Origin: Clostridia bacterium
GTDB taxonomy: Bacteria; Bacillota; Clostridia; UMGS1883; UMGS1540
Assembly: GCA_017450025.1 (NCBI GenBank)
Contig: JAFSYJ010000033.1
Coordinates: forward strand, 49,152-113,151
Direction: 5' to 3'
DNA: 64,000 nucleotides
Both the position numbers and the translations under genes were made by a program. Positions within the stretch are counted from its first letter, which is position 1; the number at the start of each line of letters is the position of its first letter. The notes under the pieces are model-generated. The model did not search any database, had not been told where the DNA came from, and saw nothing but the letters and a program-made list of their open reading frames with translations. Below, one piece after another: positions 41,666 through 49,668 of this stretch.

Positions 41666-43027
41666 ATGATACACGCATATAAACTCGGCGGATTTAATAT
41701 TATTCTCGATGTAAATTCGGGAGCAGTACATATAGTTGACGACATAGCTTACGATATTATTTCCGCCTATGAGGAAATGTCAAAAGACGAAATCTGCGCC
41801 GCAATCACAAAAAAATACGGCGATATAAATACCTGCGAATATTTCGGCGAAATAGAGGAGCTTAAAAATTCAGGTCAGCTTTTTACGCCTGACACATTCG
41901 AAAATATCGCAGGCAGCCTTAAGGAAAAAAGCGCGGGAATCATAAAAGCGCTTTGCCTTCATGTTGCGCACACCTGTAACCTTAACTGCGCGTACTGCTT
42001 TGCAAGTCAGGGTAAGTACCACGGTGAGCGCGCGCTGATGAGCTTTGAAACAGGCAAAAAAGCGCTTGATTTTCTCATAAAAAATTCGGGCACAAGGCGC
42101 AATCTTGAGGTCGACTTTTTCGGCGGTGAACCTTTGATGAATTGGGAGGTCGTAAAAAGCCTTGTCAAATACGCGCGCTCGATTGAAACGCAACACGGCA
42201 AAAACTTTCGCTTTACGCTTACAACCAACGGTATGCTCATCGACGATGATGTAATTGATTTTGCCAACCGCGAGATGCACAATGTTGTTTTGTCGCTTGA
42301 CGGCAGAAAAGAAATCCACGACCGCTACCGCGTTGATTATCAAGGGCGCGGAAGCTGGGAGCAAATTGTTCCCAAATTCCAAAAGCTTGTTAAAGCGCGC
42401 GGCGGCAAAAACTACTATATGCGCGGCACTTTTACGCACGCAAACCCCGATTTTGTTGAAGATATAAAAGAAATGCTGTCTTTGGGCTTTACGGAGCTCA
42501 GTATGGAGCCTGTTGTCTGTGCGGAAGGCGACAAATCCGCGCTTACCGAGGCGGATTTGCCCGTTATATTCGAAAATTACGAAAAACTCGCGGAGCTTAT
42601 GCTTAAAAAGCGCTGCGAGGGCAAGCCTTTTACATTCTATCACTATATGATAGACCTCACGGGCGGCCCGTGTATTTACAAGAGAATATCGGGCTGCGGC
42701 TCGGGTACAGAATACATGGCTGTCACGCCGTCGGGCGACCTCTATCCGTGTCACCAGTTTGTCGGTGAAGACGGCTTTAAGCTCGGCAATGTCAAAGACG
42801 GCGTTATAAATAAAGAGATACAAACCCAATTTGCCAAGTGTAATGTCTATGCGAGAGAAGAATGCCGTAACTGTTGGGCAAGGCTGTACTGTTCGGGCGG
42901 CTGCGCGGCAAACGCATACCACTCAACAGGTCACATAGACGGCGTTTATAAGTACGGCTGTGAGCTTTTTAAGAAAAGAATGGAATGTGCCATAATGCTG
43001 GAGGCTGCAAAAAGCCTCGGAGAATAA
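41666..43027 (+). CDS. SCIFF maturase (radical SAM/SPASM, thioether-forming)
   Basis: This 453-residue enzyme has a precursor-recognition N-terminus, the SAM cluster motif C104-NLN-C108-AY-C111, VDFFGGEPLMNW, SLDGRKEIHDRYR, and a SPASM region with CGSGTEYMAVTPSGDLYPCH and C-x5-C-x2-C-x3-C type cysteines near residues 396-420 for auxiliary clusters. The ATG at 41666 has GGGAG 6 nt upstream; the 41-residue longer frame is hydrophobic and lacks a ribosome site. It cross-links the SCIFF peptide, from which it is unusually separated by a terminator and an 88-nt repeat. Confidence 0.94.
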   Translation: MIHAYKLGGFNIILDVNSGAVHIVDDIAYDIISAYEEMSKDEICAAITKKYGDINTCEYFGEIEELKNSGQLFTPDTFENIAGSLKEKSAGIIKALCLHVAHTCNLNCAYCFASQGKYHGERALMSFETGKKALDFLIKNSGTRRNLEVDFFGGEPLMNWEVVKSLVKYARSIETQHGKNFRFTLTTNGMLIDDDVIDFANREMHNVVLSLDGRKEIHDRYRVDYQGRGSWEQIVPKFQKLVKARGGKNYYMRGTFTHANPDFVEDIKEMLSLGFTELSMEPVVCAEGDKSALTEADLPVIFENYEKLAELMLKKRCEGKPFTFYHYMIDLTGGPCIYKRISGCGSGTEYMAVTPSGDLYPCHQFVGEDGFKLGNVKDGVINKEIQTQFAKCNVYAREECRNCWARLYCSGGCAANAYHSTGHIDGVYKYGCELFKKRMECAIMLEAAKSLGE

Positions 43028-43029
43028 CA

Positions 43030-44379
43030 ATGAATACACCTATCTGTGATTTTGTAACTGAATACGCACAAAGCGGCAAAATGCGCCTGCACATGCCGGG
43101 GCACAAGGGTCAGGGCGATTATGAAAGATTTGATATAACCGAATTTGACGGCGCTGATGTGCTTTATAATGCAAGCGGAATTATACGCGAAAGCGAGGAT
43201 AACGCCGCAAGTCTTTTCGGCACGCAAAAAACGCTGTACTCAACCGAAGGCTCGTCACTGTCAATCCGCGCTATGATGTACCTTGCGCTTTTGTATGCAA
43301 AGCAGAACGGCAAAAAGCCCGTTATCGCCGCAGGGCGTAACGCTCATAAATCGTTTATAACGGCGGCTGTACTGCTCGGCTTTGAGCCTGAATGGATTTA
43401 TCCCGCGGACTTTGGCAGTGTTTTGTCGTGCAATATTACGCCGTTGGATCTGGAAAACGCAATTAAAAAAATGAGCGAGCCGCCAACGGCTGTATATATC
43501 ACAAGCCCCGACTACCTCGGAAACATTGCAGATATCAAAGGCATCGCAAAGGTCTGTAAAAAATACGGCGCGCTGCTTCTTGTCGATAATGCTCACGGGG
43601 CGTATCTCGGATTTTTGACGGAAAGCCTCCACCCCATCGCACTCGGCGCTGATATTGTCTGCGACTCGGCGCATAAAACTCTGCCTGTGCTGACAGGCGG
43701 CGCGTATCTGCATATTGCAACATCAGTCCCCGAGTATTTGACAAATCAGGCGGAGCAGGCAATGGCGCTTTTTGCTTCCACAAGCCCGTCGTATCTTGTT
43801 TTGCAGTCGCTTGACGCCGCCAACAAATATTTGTCAGACGGATTTTCACAGGAATTGGCGGCTTTTATTCCTGCCGTCAATAATTTAAAAAACAGCCTTT
43901 TAAAAGCAGGCTACACGCTTATCGGCACAGAACCGCTTAAAGTAACAGTAAATGCAAAAAAGTACGGATACTACGGCTATGAAATTGCCCAAATTTTATC
44001 CGAAAACGGTATTATATGCGAATTTTATGACGCAGACTTTGTTGTTATGATGCTTAGCCCCAAAAACAGTCTTGATGAGCTTTTAAGGCTCAAAAAAGCG
44101 CTTGTCTCCGTAAGCAAAAAAAATGGAATTACGGAAGGCTGTCCGCATATTAAAAAGCCTGTAAAAATATGCTCCCCGCGTGAGGCGTTTTTGTCTGCCT
44201 GCCGCGAAGTCAGCGCAGAGGATTCCTTGGGCAAGGTATTTGCGTCTGCCGCAATTTCGTGCCCCCCTGCCGTTCCGCTTATCATAAGCGGCGAACAGAT
44301 AGATGAAAACACAATAGAGTTATTCAGATATTACGGAATAAAAAAATGCCGCGTCAGCGACATTCCAGCGTGCCGATAA
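43030..44379 (+). CDS. Orn/Lys/Arg decarboxylase family PLP enzyme
   Basis: This 449-residue fold-type I enzyme has RLHMPGHKGQG near the N-terminus, STEGSSLSIRAM, LLVDNAHGAYLGF, and the PLP lysine in DSAHKTLPVLTGG. The short form lacks the N-terminal wing domain, like Bacillus YaaO/SpeA-type proteins. It would make a polyamine precursor (agmatine or cadaverine), but the substrate is uncertain. It starts 2 nt after the maturase stop with GGAG upstream. The last residues (PACR) follow a 22-bp stretch encoding KCRVSDI that recurs 252 bp downstream, where it meets a TAG stop: the 3' end seems to have been altered by insertion. Confidence 0.88.
   Translation: MNTPICDFVTEYAQSGKMRLHMPGHKGQGDYERFDITEFDGADVLYNASGIIRESEDNAASLFGTQKTLYSTEGSSLSIRAMMYLALLYAKQNGKKPVIAAGRNAHKSFITAAVLLGFEPEWIYPADFGSVLSCNITPLDLENAIKKMSEPPTAVYITSPDYLGNIADIKGIAKVCKKYGALLLVDNAHGAYLGFLTESLHPIALGADIVCDSAHKTLPVLTGGAYLHIATSVPEYLTNQAEQAMALFASTSPSYLVLQSLDAANKYLSDGFSQELAAFIPAVNNLKNSLLKAGYTLIGTEPLKVTVNAKKYGYYGYEIAQILSENGIICEFYDADFVVMMLSPKNSLDELLRLKKALVSVSKKNGITEGCPHIKKPVKICSPREAFLSACREVSAEDSLGKVFASAAISCPPAVPLIISGEQIDENTIELFRYYGIKKCRVSDIPACR
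44342..44363. repeat. 22-bp direct repeat, left copy (3' end of decarboxylase gene)
   Basis: The stretch AAAATGCCGCGTCAGCGACA plus TT encodes KCRVSDI here and is repeated exactly at 44594-44615. Confidence 0.9.
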
Positions 44380-44395
44380 GTCTATCGGCACGCTG
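44364..44395 (+). terminator. Perfect 14-bp hairpin at the decarboxylase stop
   Basis: CCAGCGTGCCGATA and TATCGGCACGCTGG pair completely around AGTC. The stop codon lies in the left arm. No T run follows, so it may be a structured element end, not a classical terminator. Confidence 0.5.
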
Positions 44396-44593
44396 GCAGA
44401 CTGCGAAAAATTAAGGCAGATTTGGCGATTTGACACTCGTCGGCGTACGAGGGTACGGTAGAGGGGCAAATCGTCAAAAGCAGTATTTGTACACCTTTTA
44501 TGTAAATCACGAACATATTTTATCACAAAACAAAAAGAAGCCGTCAAACCATAAAAAAAATCTTTTGCGGTATGGCGACTTTTTCGTCGGTCT
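44396..44593. other. Structured insert between the 22-bp direct repeats
   Basis: This non-coding stretch contains GGCGATTTG (44423-44431) pairing with CAAATCGTC (44466-44474) around a nested CTCGT/ACGAG hairpin, and a weaker CCATA/TATGG stem near 44551-44575. It has no convincing ORF. Together with the preceding hairpin it forms a 230-bp unit that looks inserted. Confidence 0.5.
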
Positions 44594-44615
44594 AAAATGC
44601 CGCGTCAGCGACATT
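44594..44615. repeat. 22-bp direct repeat, right copy
   Basis: Exact copy of 44342-44363. In the decarboxylase frame it is followed by TAG, giving KCRVSDI then stop, likely the original end of that gene. Confidence 0.9.
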
Positions 44616-44633
44616 TAGTTTCTTATTTTTAGT

Positions 44634-45857
44634 TTATATATCAATCATAATATGCGTCCAGACTCCGTATTTATTTATAAAATAAACCTTAAATCCTGTT
44701 GCCTCATCAGGTATTTGGCGCGTGAATTTTCCGCTTTTGATTTCTTCGTCAGTTAGTTCCTCGACCTTTACCAAAGAGCCGCAAGTCTTGTCATAATAAA
44801 CCTTTAATCTGCTCATATCGCTCGGCTTTGCGCGGAATTCCATATAAAGTATCTTGCTGTCCTTATCGCATGGGTCAGCATTTACGGCAAGCTGACCGCC
44901 GCTGACATCAAAGCTTACCTCGGGCTTATTAACGCAAAACTCAACGCGCTTTTCTGTCCCTGCAAGCCTTGCTGTATAATACCCTGTGTCAATCCTTTTC
45001 GCTATTTTCCCTCTGCCTTTAATATTTATCTTTTCTTTAAGTTCACCGTTTTTGTAAAGTTCAATATTGTTCTGACCTTCTGCAAACGCGGAAATAACAA
45101 CATCGTCTGCCGCAGGATAATTTGACTTGTTGCCGTAGTCAACGGCTATATCGGGCAAATCTTTTCCTGCGCCCTTTTCAAAAAGCAGCTTGTCAATATC
45201 AGGGTCGCTTGGTGGTAGGGAATCCACAAGCTCATATCTCCAAAGCGCAAACACTTCAAATTCCTTGTAAAACTCTTCAACAGTAAAGCACCGTCTTACG
45301 CATACGGGGCGTATTGCCTCGGATACTTCGATTTTTTCTATCTTGCCGTCGCCGTCGCAAAAAAGACCTGTTATAAGCGCGACATGGCTTCTTGCGCCAA
45401 AGGCGTATAAAACATCGCAAAGCTCAATTTGTTCGGGCGTATAAGCTCCGCAGTCTGCGACCTTATACATACCGGGTATAGTTCCCCAGCGTCTTGTACT
45501 GTATCTTCGTTTAATGTTAAGCGCATATCGCACCAAGCCGTTACATACAACGCCAAAATAAGTCCACGAATTGCCGTGACCTTTAAGATCCTTTTGGTAA
45601 AGCGCGCTGTCGGGATTTTCTATGATGGACAAAAATGTTTCAAATGTAACATTTTCTGTTATAAACTTGTCAGTAGGCTCTGTGGAAGAATACGGCATAC
45701 CCGTAACCTCCACGCCTGCCTTAAGCACTGTTTTGCCTGTTTCTTTTGTATATGTCGGCACATCAAGAAGCGGAGTCCATCTGAACTCCGTCAAGTGTCT
45801 TGCCCTTGCAATTGCTCCTCTTTTTCCTTCTGAATCAGGCTCAATTCTTTTCAGCAT
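44634..45857 (-). CDS. NlpC/P60-like (papain-fold) protein of unknown function
   Basis: I do not recognise the family of this 407-residue protein. Residues about 95-190 look like a divergent NlpC/P60 domain: Cys in VVCNGLVRYAL near 109 resembles the catalytic DCSGLVRYA motif, and GARSHVALITG near 155 supplies the His. The C-terminal half is beta-rich (IELYKNGELKEKINIKGRGK, VSFDVSGGQLAVNAD) and may be Ig-like. There is no signal peptide. GGGAGG lies 9 nt before the ATG. It follows the phosphoesterase-like gene by 24 bp, so both form a unit. A hydrolase acting on a cytoplasmic amide or peptide substrate is possible. Confidence 0.6.
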   Translation of the reverse strand: MLKRIEPDSEGKRGAIARARHLTEFRWTPLLDVPTYTKETGKTVLKAGVEVTGMPYSSTEPTDKFITENVTFETFLSIIENPDSALYQKDLKGHGNSWTYFGVVCNGLVRYALNIKRRYSTRRWGTIPGMYKVADCGAYTPEQIELCDVLYAFGARSHVALITGLFCDGDGKIEKIEVSEAIRPVCVRRCFTVEEFYKEFEVFALWRYELVDSLPPSDPDIDKLLFEKGAGKDLPDIAVDYGNKSNYPAADDVVISAFAEGQNNIELYKNGELKEKINIKGRGKIAKRIDTGYYTARLAGTEKRVEFCVNKPEVSFDVSGGQLAVNADPCDKDSKILYMEFRAKPSDMSRLKVYYDKTCGSLVKVEELTDEEIKSGKFTRQIPDEATGFKVYFINKYGVWTHIMIDI

Positions 45858-45881
45858 AACATTCAGCCTCCCGATTATTCT

Positions 45882-46823
45882 TCAATACTGTATAACTCTG
45901 TCGTTGCCTCTGCCAAATCTGAAAATATATAACCTTCTTTGATTTTTCTTCAGAACGGCAGCGTCCCAGGCATCGCTTTCAAGAAGGTCAAGCTTATGCT
46001 CATGTTCCTTATTGCGCGTTGCGCGAGGCATCTGCGAATCTATGACCGCAAAGTTAATGCCCTCTACGGTAATTTCGCTGTCGTACCCGTATGCGCCGCC
46101 GAACCAGCACGCAATATTCACACCCCTGCGCATAGCCCTTTGGATAATCGCACAAACAGGCTCCGTCGAATTGCCTTTATAAAAGAACGGGTCTTTGCCT
46201 GTTTCAAAACGGGACTGCGGTATCCTGTGCGAGAACATCAAAACCTCCATACCCTCACAGCCAAAAAGTGCCTCCGTCACAAGCCATTTTGCCTGCGCCG
46301 CGTCAATACCCGTGTATTTTTGATGAAATTCTATATCTGCGTCATATTGGTAGTGATAAGAACATAAAAATACGAGCCTTATATTATAATCTTTAAAATC
46401 AACATAATAATACGGCTTATTTTTTTGCCTTACAACATCTTTAAAAGCTGAAAGATAATTTGTATCCTCATACCAAGCTTCATCAGTCATAATTCCCTTG
46501 ACAAGCTGACCAAGAAATCTTTCGTTTCTCCAGCCGTCAGTATCTCCTCGCGACACAAAAAGTTTTTTGGCGGAGATAGCGTCCTGATACCTTTGTATCT
46601 CGTCTCTTAAAATCTGCCTTGAGATTTTTTCGGGGTTATCGCCGTTTATCAGGTTGCCCAAATGCGCCGTAAAATCAAAGCCGATTTCGCTGTCAACCGC
46701 TTTGATGTTTTCGCGGGTTTGTACTCCTTCGTCGGAAATATGCGTATCCGTGATGAGGGCAAAGCACAAATCGCCTTTTTCGCGTACAAAGAAGAAATAT
46801 CTCTTGAAGATGTCGCAAAGCAA
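45882..46823 (-). CDS. Calcineurin-like phosphoesterase with degenerate metal motifs
   Basis: This frame of up to 313 residues has the order of a metallophosphoesterase: FALITDTHISD (usual D-x-H), HLGNLINGD (usual GDxxxxG altered), SRGDTDGW (in place of GNHD) and MFSHRIP, CWFGGAYG (usual GHxH altered). Several metal ligands are changed, so activity is doubtful. The true start is unclear: the TTG at 46823 lies inside antisense AraC-family sequence, and recognisable phosphoesterase sequence begins only near 46785. The native 5' end and promoter were probably lost at a recombination junction there. It is likely co-transcribed with the NlpC-like gene. Confidence 0.65.
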   Translation of the reverse strand: MLCDIFKRYFFFVREKGDLCFALITDTHISDEGVQTRENIKAVDSEIGFDFTAHLGNLINGDNPEKISRQILRDEIQRYQDAISAKKLFVSRGDTDGWRNERFLGQLVKGIMTDEAWYEDTNYLSAFKDVVRQKNKPYYYVDFKDYNIRLVFLCSYHYQYDADIEFHQKYTGIDAAQAKWLVTEALFGCEGMEVLMFSHRIPQSRFETGKDPFFYKGNSTEPVCAIIQRAMRRGVNIACWFGGAYGYDSEITVEGINFAVIDSQMPRATRNKEHEHKLDLLESDAWDAAVLKKNQRRLYIFRFGRGNDRVIQY

Positions 46824-47063
46824 ACATATCTCAGCAGGGTTTATTTTTGCTCCTACTTTAAAAAGATCACAGGCACGAACTTTGTTGATGTACTTAATCA
46901 GTACCGTATTGAAAAAGCAAAAGAGCTTTTAAAGTCAACAAATATGAACATTTCTGCCATTGCCGAAGAAGTCGGCTATAAAAGTATACCTTATTTTTAT
47001 AAGCTGTTCACACACTTTACAAACCTTTCGCCCGCGCAGTACCGGAAGGAGAAAATCGGATGA
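46788..47063 (+). pseudogene. AraC-type DNA-binding domain remnant of a YesN-like response regulator
   Basis: The 92 codons encode a full AraC double helix-turn-helix: ISLEDVAKQTYLSRVYFCSYFKK, then RIEKAKELLKSTNMNISAIAEEVGYKSIPYFYKLF and a LSPAQYR end. A normal YesN protein has about 400 further N-terminal residues including a receiver; here the sequence upstream is the antisense of the phosphoesterase gene. The frame is open back to 46662 but that part is not homologous. The stop overlaps the kinase ATG. It is a truncated gene left by a deletion or rearrangement; whether the fragment is expressed is unknown. Confidence 0.75.
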
Positions 47064-48828
47064 AGATATTTTCAGAGCGCTCTATGAACCTGATAAAGCT
47101 GTATAGCTGGAACAGCGTTTTTTTCAGGTATTTCAAAAAATCACTTATCTATATTCTTTTGCCGTTGATTATTTTGAGTATGCTCATCTGTTATTTTGTA
47201 ATCCGCTCCGGCGAAGAATCCTTTGTAAACAACCAGAGTAGAGCTTTTTTCAGACAAGCTCCTCGCTGGAATCTGTTTTTAAGGATATAGACAATAACCA
47301 TCTTGTAATTTCAACCACATCTGACATTCTTAATTTCTGTACCAATAATTCTGACTACGACCTCGGTCACGATTACACCACGCTGTTTTCCGCAAAAAAC
47401 ATTTTGCATAATATATGCGTTACATCGCAGTATATTTCAGATATAAATATTTATAATTCCAAAACTGACTTTTTGCTTTCCACCTCGGCGAGCAACGAGC
47501 TTTATAAGCCTTATATACGCAAATGGTACGAGCAGTATAAAAGGGAAGGCCTTACGACCTCGGTTTTCTATAACCGCTCTGCAAATCAAAATGTTTATTC
47601 CGACTCCGTTATCGTTGCAAAAGCCATTATCCAGAACGACTACCTTTACGGAATTGTTCTTTATGAAGTCAAATCGTATATTTTTAACAATATACTGCAA
47701 AAGAACACCCCCGAAGGCATCACAAAGCAAGTGCTTTATGATGACCTGAACGGCGACATATTTTTTTCGACCGACGAGAGTTTGATAGGACAGAATATCA
47801 GTAAGGCAGGTTTCCCCGTAAACTTCAAGGACATCAAGCGCGAGCAGAAATACAAAAACCTTCTGTTCCTCAAATCCGCTGTCAATTATACATACTACTT
47901 TGTTTTGCAGACGGATCTGAACGCTTCCAGAAATATTACTGTGATGATAATAGCTCTTGTGTCACTTGTTCTTGTTGTGCTTTTGATATCGTTTGTTATT
48001 TCGTTTTATCTGTCTCTGCAATTTTATCAGGGAATTATAAATATCGCCTCTACCCTGCACGATGACGCAGAAGGCGGAGAAAGCGGCAATCACCGCGAGC
48101 TGTATTATATAAACAATCATATCGTTTCGCAGCTGCGCAACACATCAAATATAGAGCAAAAGCTTTCCGAACAGCTCACGGCACTTAAAAAGGCGCAGTT
48201 TATTGCGCTCCAGTCGCAACTAAATCCGCATTTTATGTATAACACGCTCAATCTGATAAATGTTATGGTTCTTAATATTGCAAAAAAGGACTGCAATGCG
48301 AGCCGCGCAATAGTAATATTCTCGCAGCTGCTCCGTGAAACCTTGAACACAAAGGAATATATAGTTCCGCTCCGCACCGAGCTGGAATATGTAAAAAAAT
48401 ATATTATGCTGCAACAGCTTAAATATAATTACACAATAAATGTGGATTACGATATTGATAAATCGCTTATGGAGCATAATGTAATCAAGTTTATGCTCCA
48501 GCCGATTATCGAGAACGCGTTTGAACACGGCTTTATAAATACAGAAGATAAAGAGTACCGTATTTCGTTTTCGGCAAAAGAGTATTACGATAAGCTTGTG
48601 TTCACCATTAAAAATAACGGTAAAACAATAAAGCCCGAAGAGCTCAAAAAGCTTCAGGCATCGCTTAAATCAGACTTGATACTTGACCAGAAAAGTCACG
48701 GACTTTTGAATGTTAATTACAGGATACGCCTTATTTATGGCGACAGATACGGCTGCTCCGTTGAATCAAGCGATAATGTCACAACAGTCCGCATCTCATT
48801 GCCTAACGATAAAAACCAACTGAACTGA
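47060..48828 (+). pseudogene. Frameshifted YesM-type sensor histidine kinase
   Basis: The first frame (47060-47290) encodes an N-terminal transmembrane segment (YILLPLIILSMLICYFVI) then stops; the second (open before 47404, ending 48828) encodes the sensor domain, a second helix near 47940-48030, HAMP-like linker, the His_kinase block LQSQLNPHFMYNTLNLIN, and the ATPase N-box QPIIENAFEHGF with SHGLLNVNYRI. Adding one base to the T6 run at 47245-47250 joins them as AFFQTSSSLESVF. This is a single-base frameshift in a homopolymer: a mutation, phase-variable tract or sequencing error. Its partner regulator is truncated, supporting real decay. Confidence 0.8.
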
Positions 48829-48840
48829 TTGTAAAATATA

Positions 48841-48892
48841 AAAAGCGGCTGAAAAAACGGTCAAATCCCGTTTCCTCAGCCGCTTTTCTGCG
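48841..48892. terminator. Bidirectional terminator
   Basis: AAAAGCGGCTGA and TCAGCCGCTTTT form a perfect 12-bp stem between the convergent kinase remnant and YoaP-like gene. Confidence 0.8.
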
Positions 48893-48901
48893 GTTTTTTA
48901 A

Positions 48902-49651
48902 TCAGTTCGATAGTAATTTTAAAAATCTCTTATCGTTCATTTGCTCGTTTGTGATATACTTACCGTCACAAAACAGCGCATATGTCGTGATAGGCGTTGG
49001 CGCGTTTTGCGCATCGTTCTTGTTCTGCAAATGAATTGCTTTGAACTTTACGCCGTGCTCCTTTGCCGTTTTTTCAACAACAGGAACATACTTTGCGTTA
49101 AACGGACATTGGCTTGTATAATACAAAACATACCCGTCTTCGTCAATATGAGGGTGTTTTGCACATTCCTTAAACATAGGCTTGTCCCCTGTATTTTTGC
49201 CAAACGGAAGATACCACAGCTCTATGCCGTTGTCAGCCTCATCGCATACTTCAAAGCCCTTGTGCTTCAAAAACTTCGGGTCTGCCAAAAAAGGCTTTTT
49301 CTTTGCGGAAGATAATATGCACAAGCCTTTTTTTCCTTTGCTTTTGCTGTCCTTAATGCACTCTCCGAGCAAATCGTTTGAATATCCGTGTCCCTTGAAG
49401 GAGCCTGAAACCCACAGACAGTCAATATACATATAGTTGTCCGCGATTATCGGATTCCACGCATTTTCCGCAGGAATATATTCTATAAAGCATTTTCCGC
49501 GCTCTGTACTTTTCAAAAAAACAAGCCCCTCGTCAAACTGCGCGGACAGCCACGCTTTTTTTGACGATACCTGAACATCGTTGTTGTTTGAAATTGCACA
49601 GCAAATATGCTCTTTTTCGATGTTGTCTTTTGTTACCTGTATATATTCCAT
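48902..49651 (-). CDS. GNAT acetyltransferase with C-terminal YoaP domain
   Basis: This 249-residue protein has an N-terminal GNAT domain with acetyl-CoA loop CLWVSGSFKGHGYSNDLL (about 84-101) and a C-terminal YoaP-type thioredoxin-like segment with YYTSQCPFNAKYVPVVEK (about 183-200) and ITTYALFCDGKYIT. YoaP-type proteins are known from Bacillus and Clostridia; their substrate is unknown. A single Cys (not CxxC) in the thioredoxin-like part argues against disulfide reductase activity. It is 17 bp downstream of the S-layer-homology gene and may be co-transcribed with it. Confidence 0.87.
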   Translation of the reverse strand: MEYIQVTKDNIEKEHICCAISNNNDVQVSSKKAWLSAQFDEGLVFLKSTERGKCFIEYIPAENAWNPIIADNYMYIDCLWVSGSFKGHGYSNDLLGECIKDSKSKGKKGLCILSSAKKKPFLADPKFLKHKGFEVCDEADNGIELWYLPFGKNTGDKPMFKECAKHPHIDEDGYVLYYTSQCPFNAKYVPVVEKTAKEHGVKFKAIHLQNKNDAQNAPTPITTYALFCDGKYITNEQMNDKRFLKLLSN

Positions 49652-49668
49652 ATAACGCTCCGCTCAAA

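Noticed and set aside
41870..42922. 350-codon open frame on the minus strand
   Set aside because: It mirrors the SCIFF maturase coding sequence, including its radical SAM motifs; an antisense shadow.
44430..44618. 62-codon frame inside the 44.4-44.6 kb insert
   Set aside because: No ribosome site; the end matches only because the duplicated decarboxylase 3' end lies in the same frame.
46654..46932. 92-codon plus-strand frame overlapping the AraC remnant
   Set aside because: It is out of frame with the AraC domain and encodes no recognised motif.
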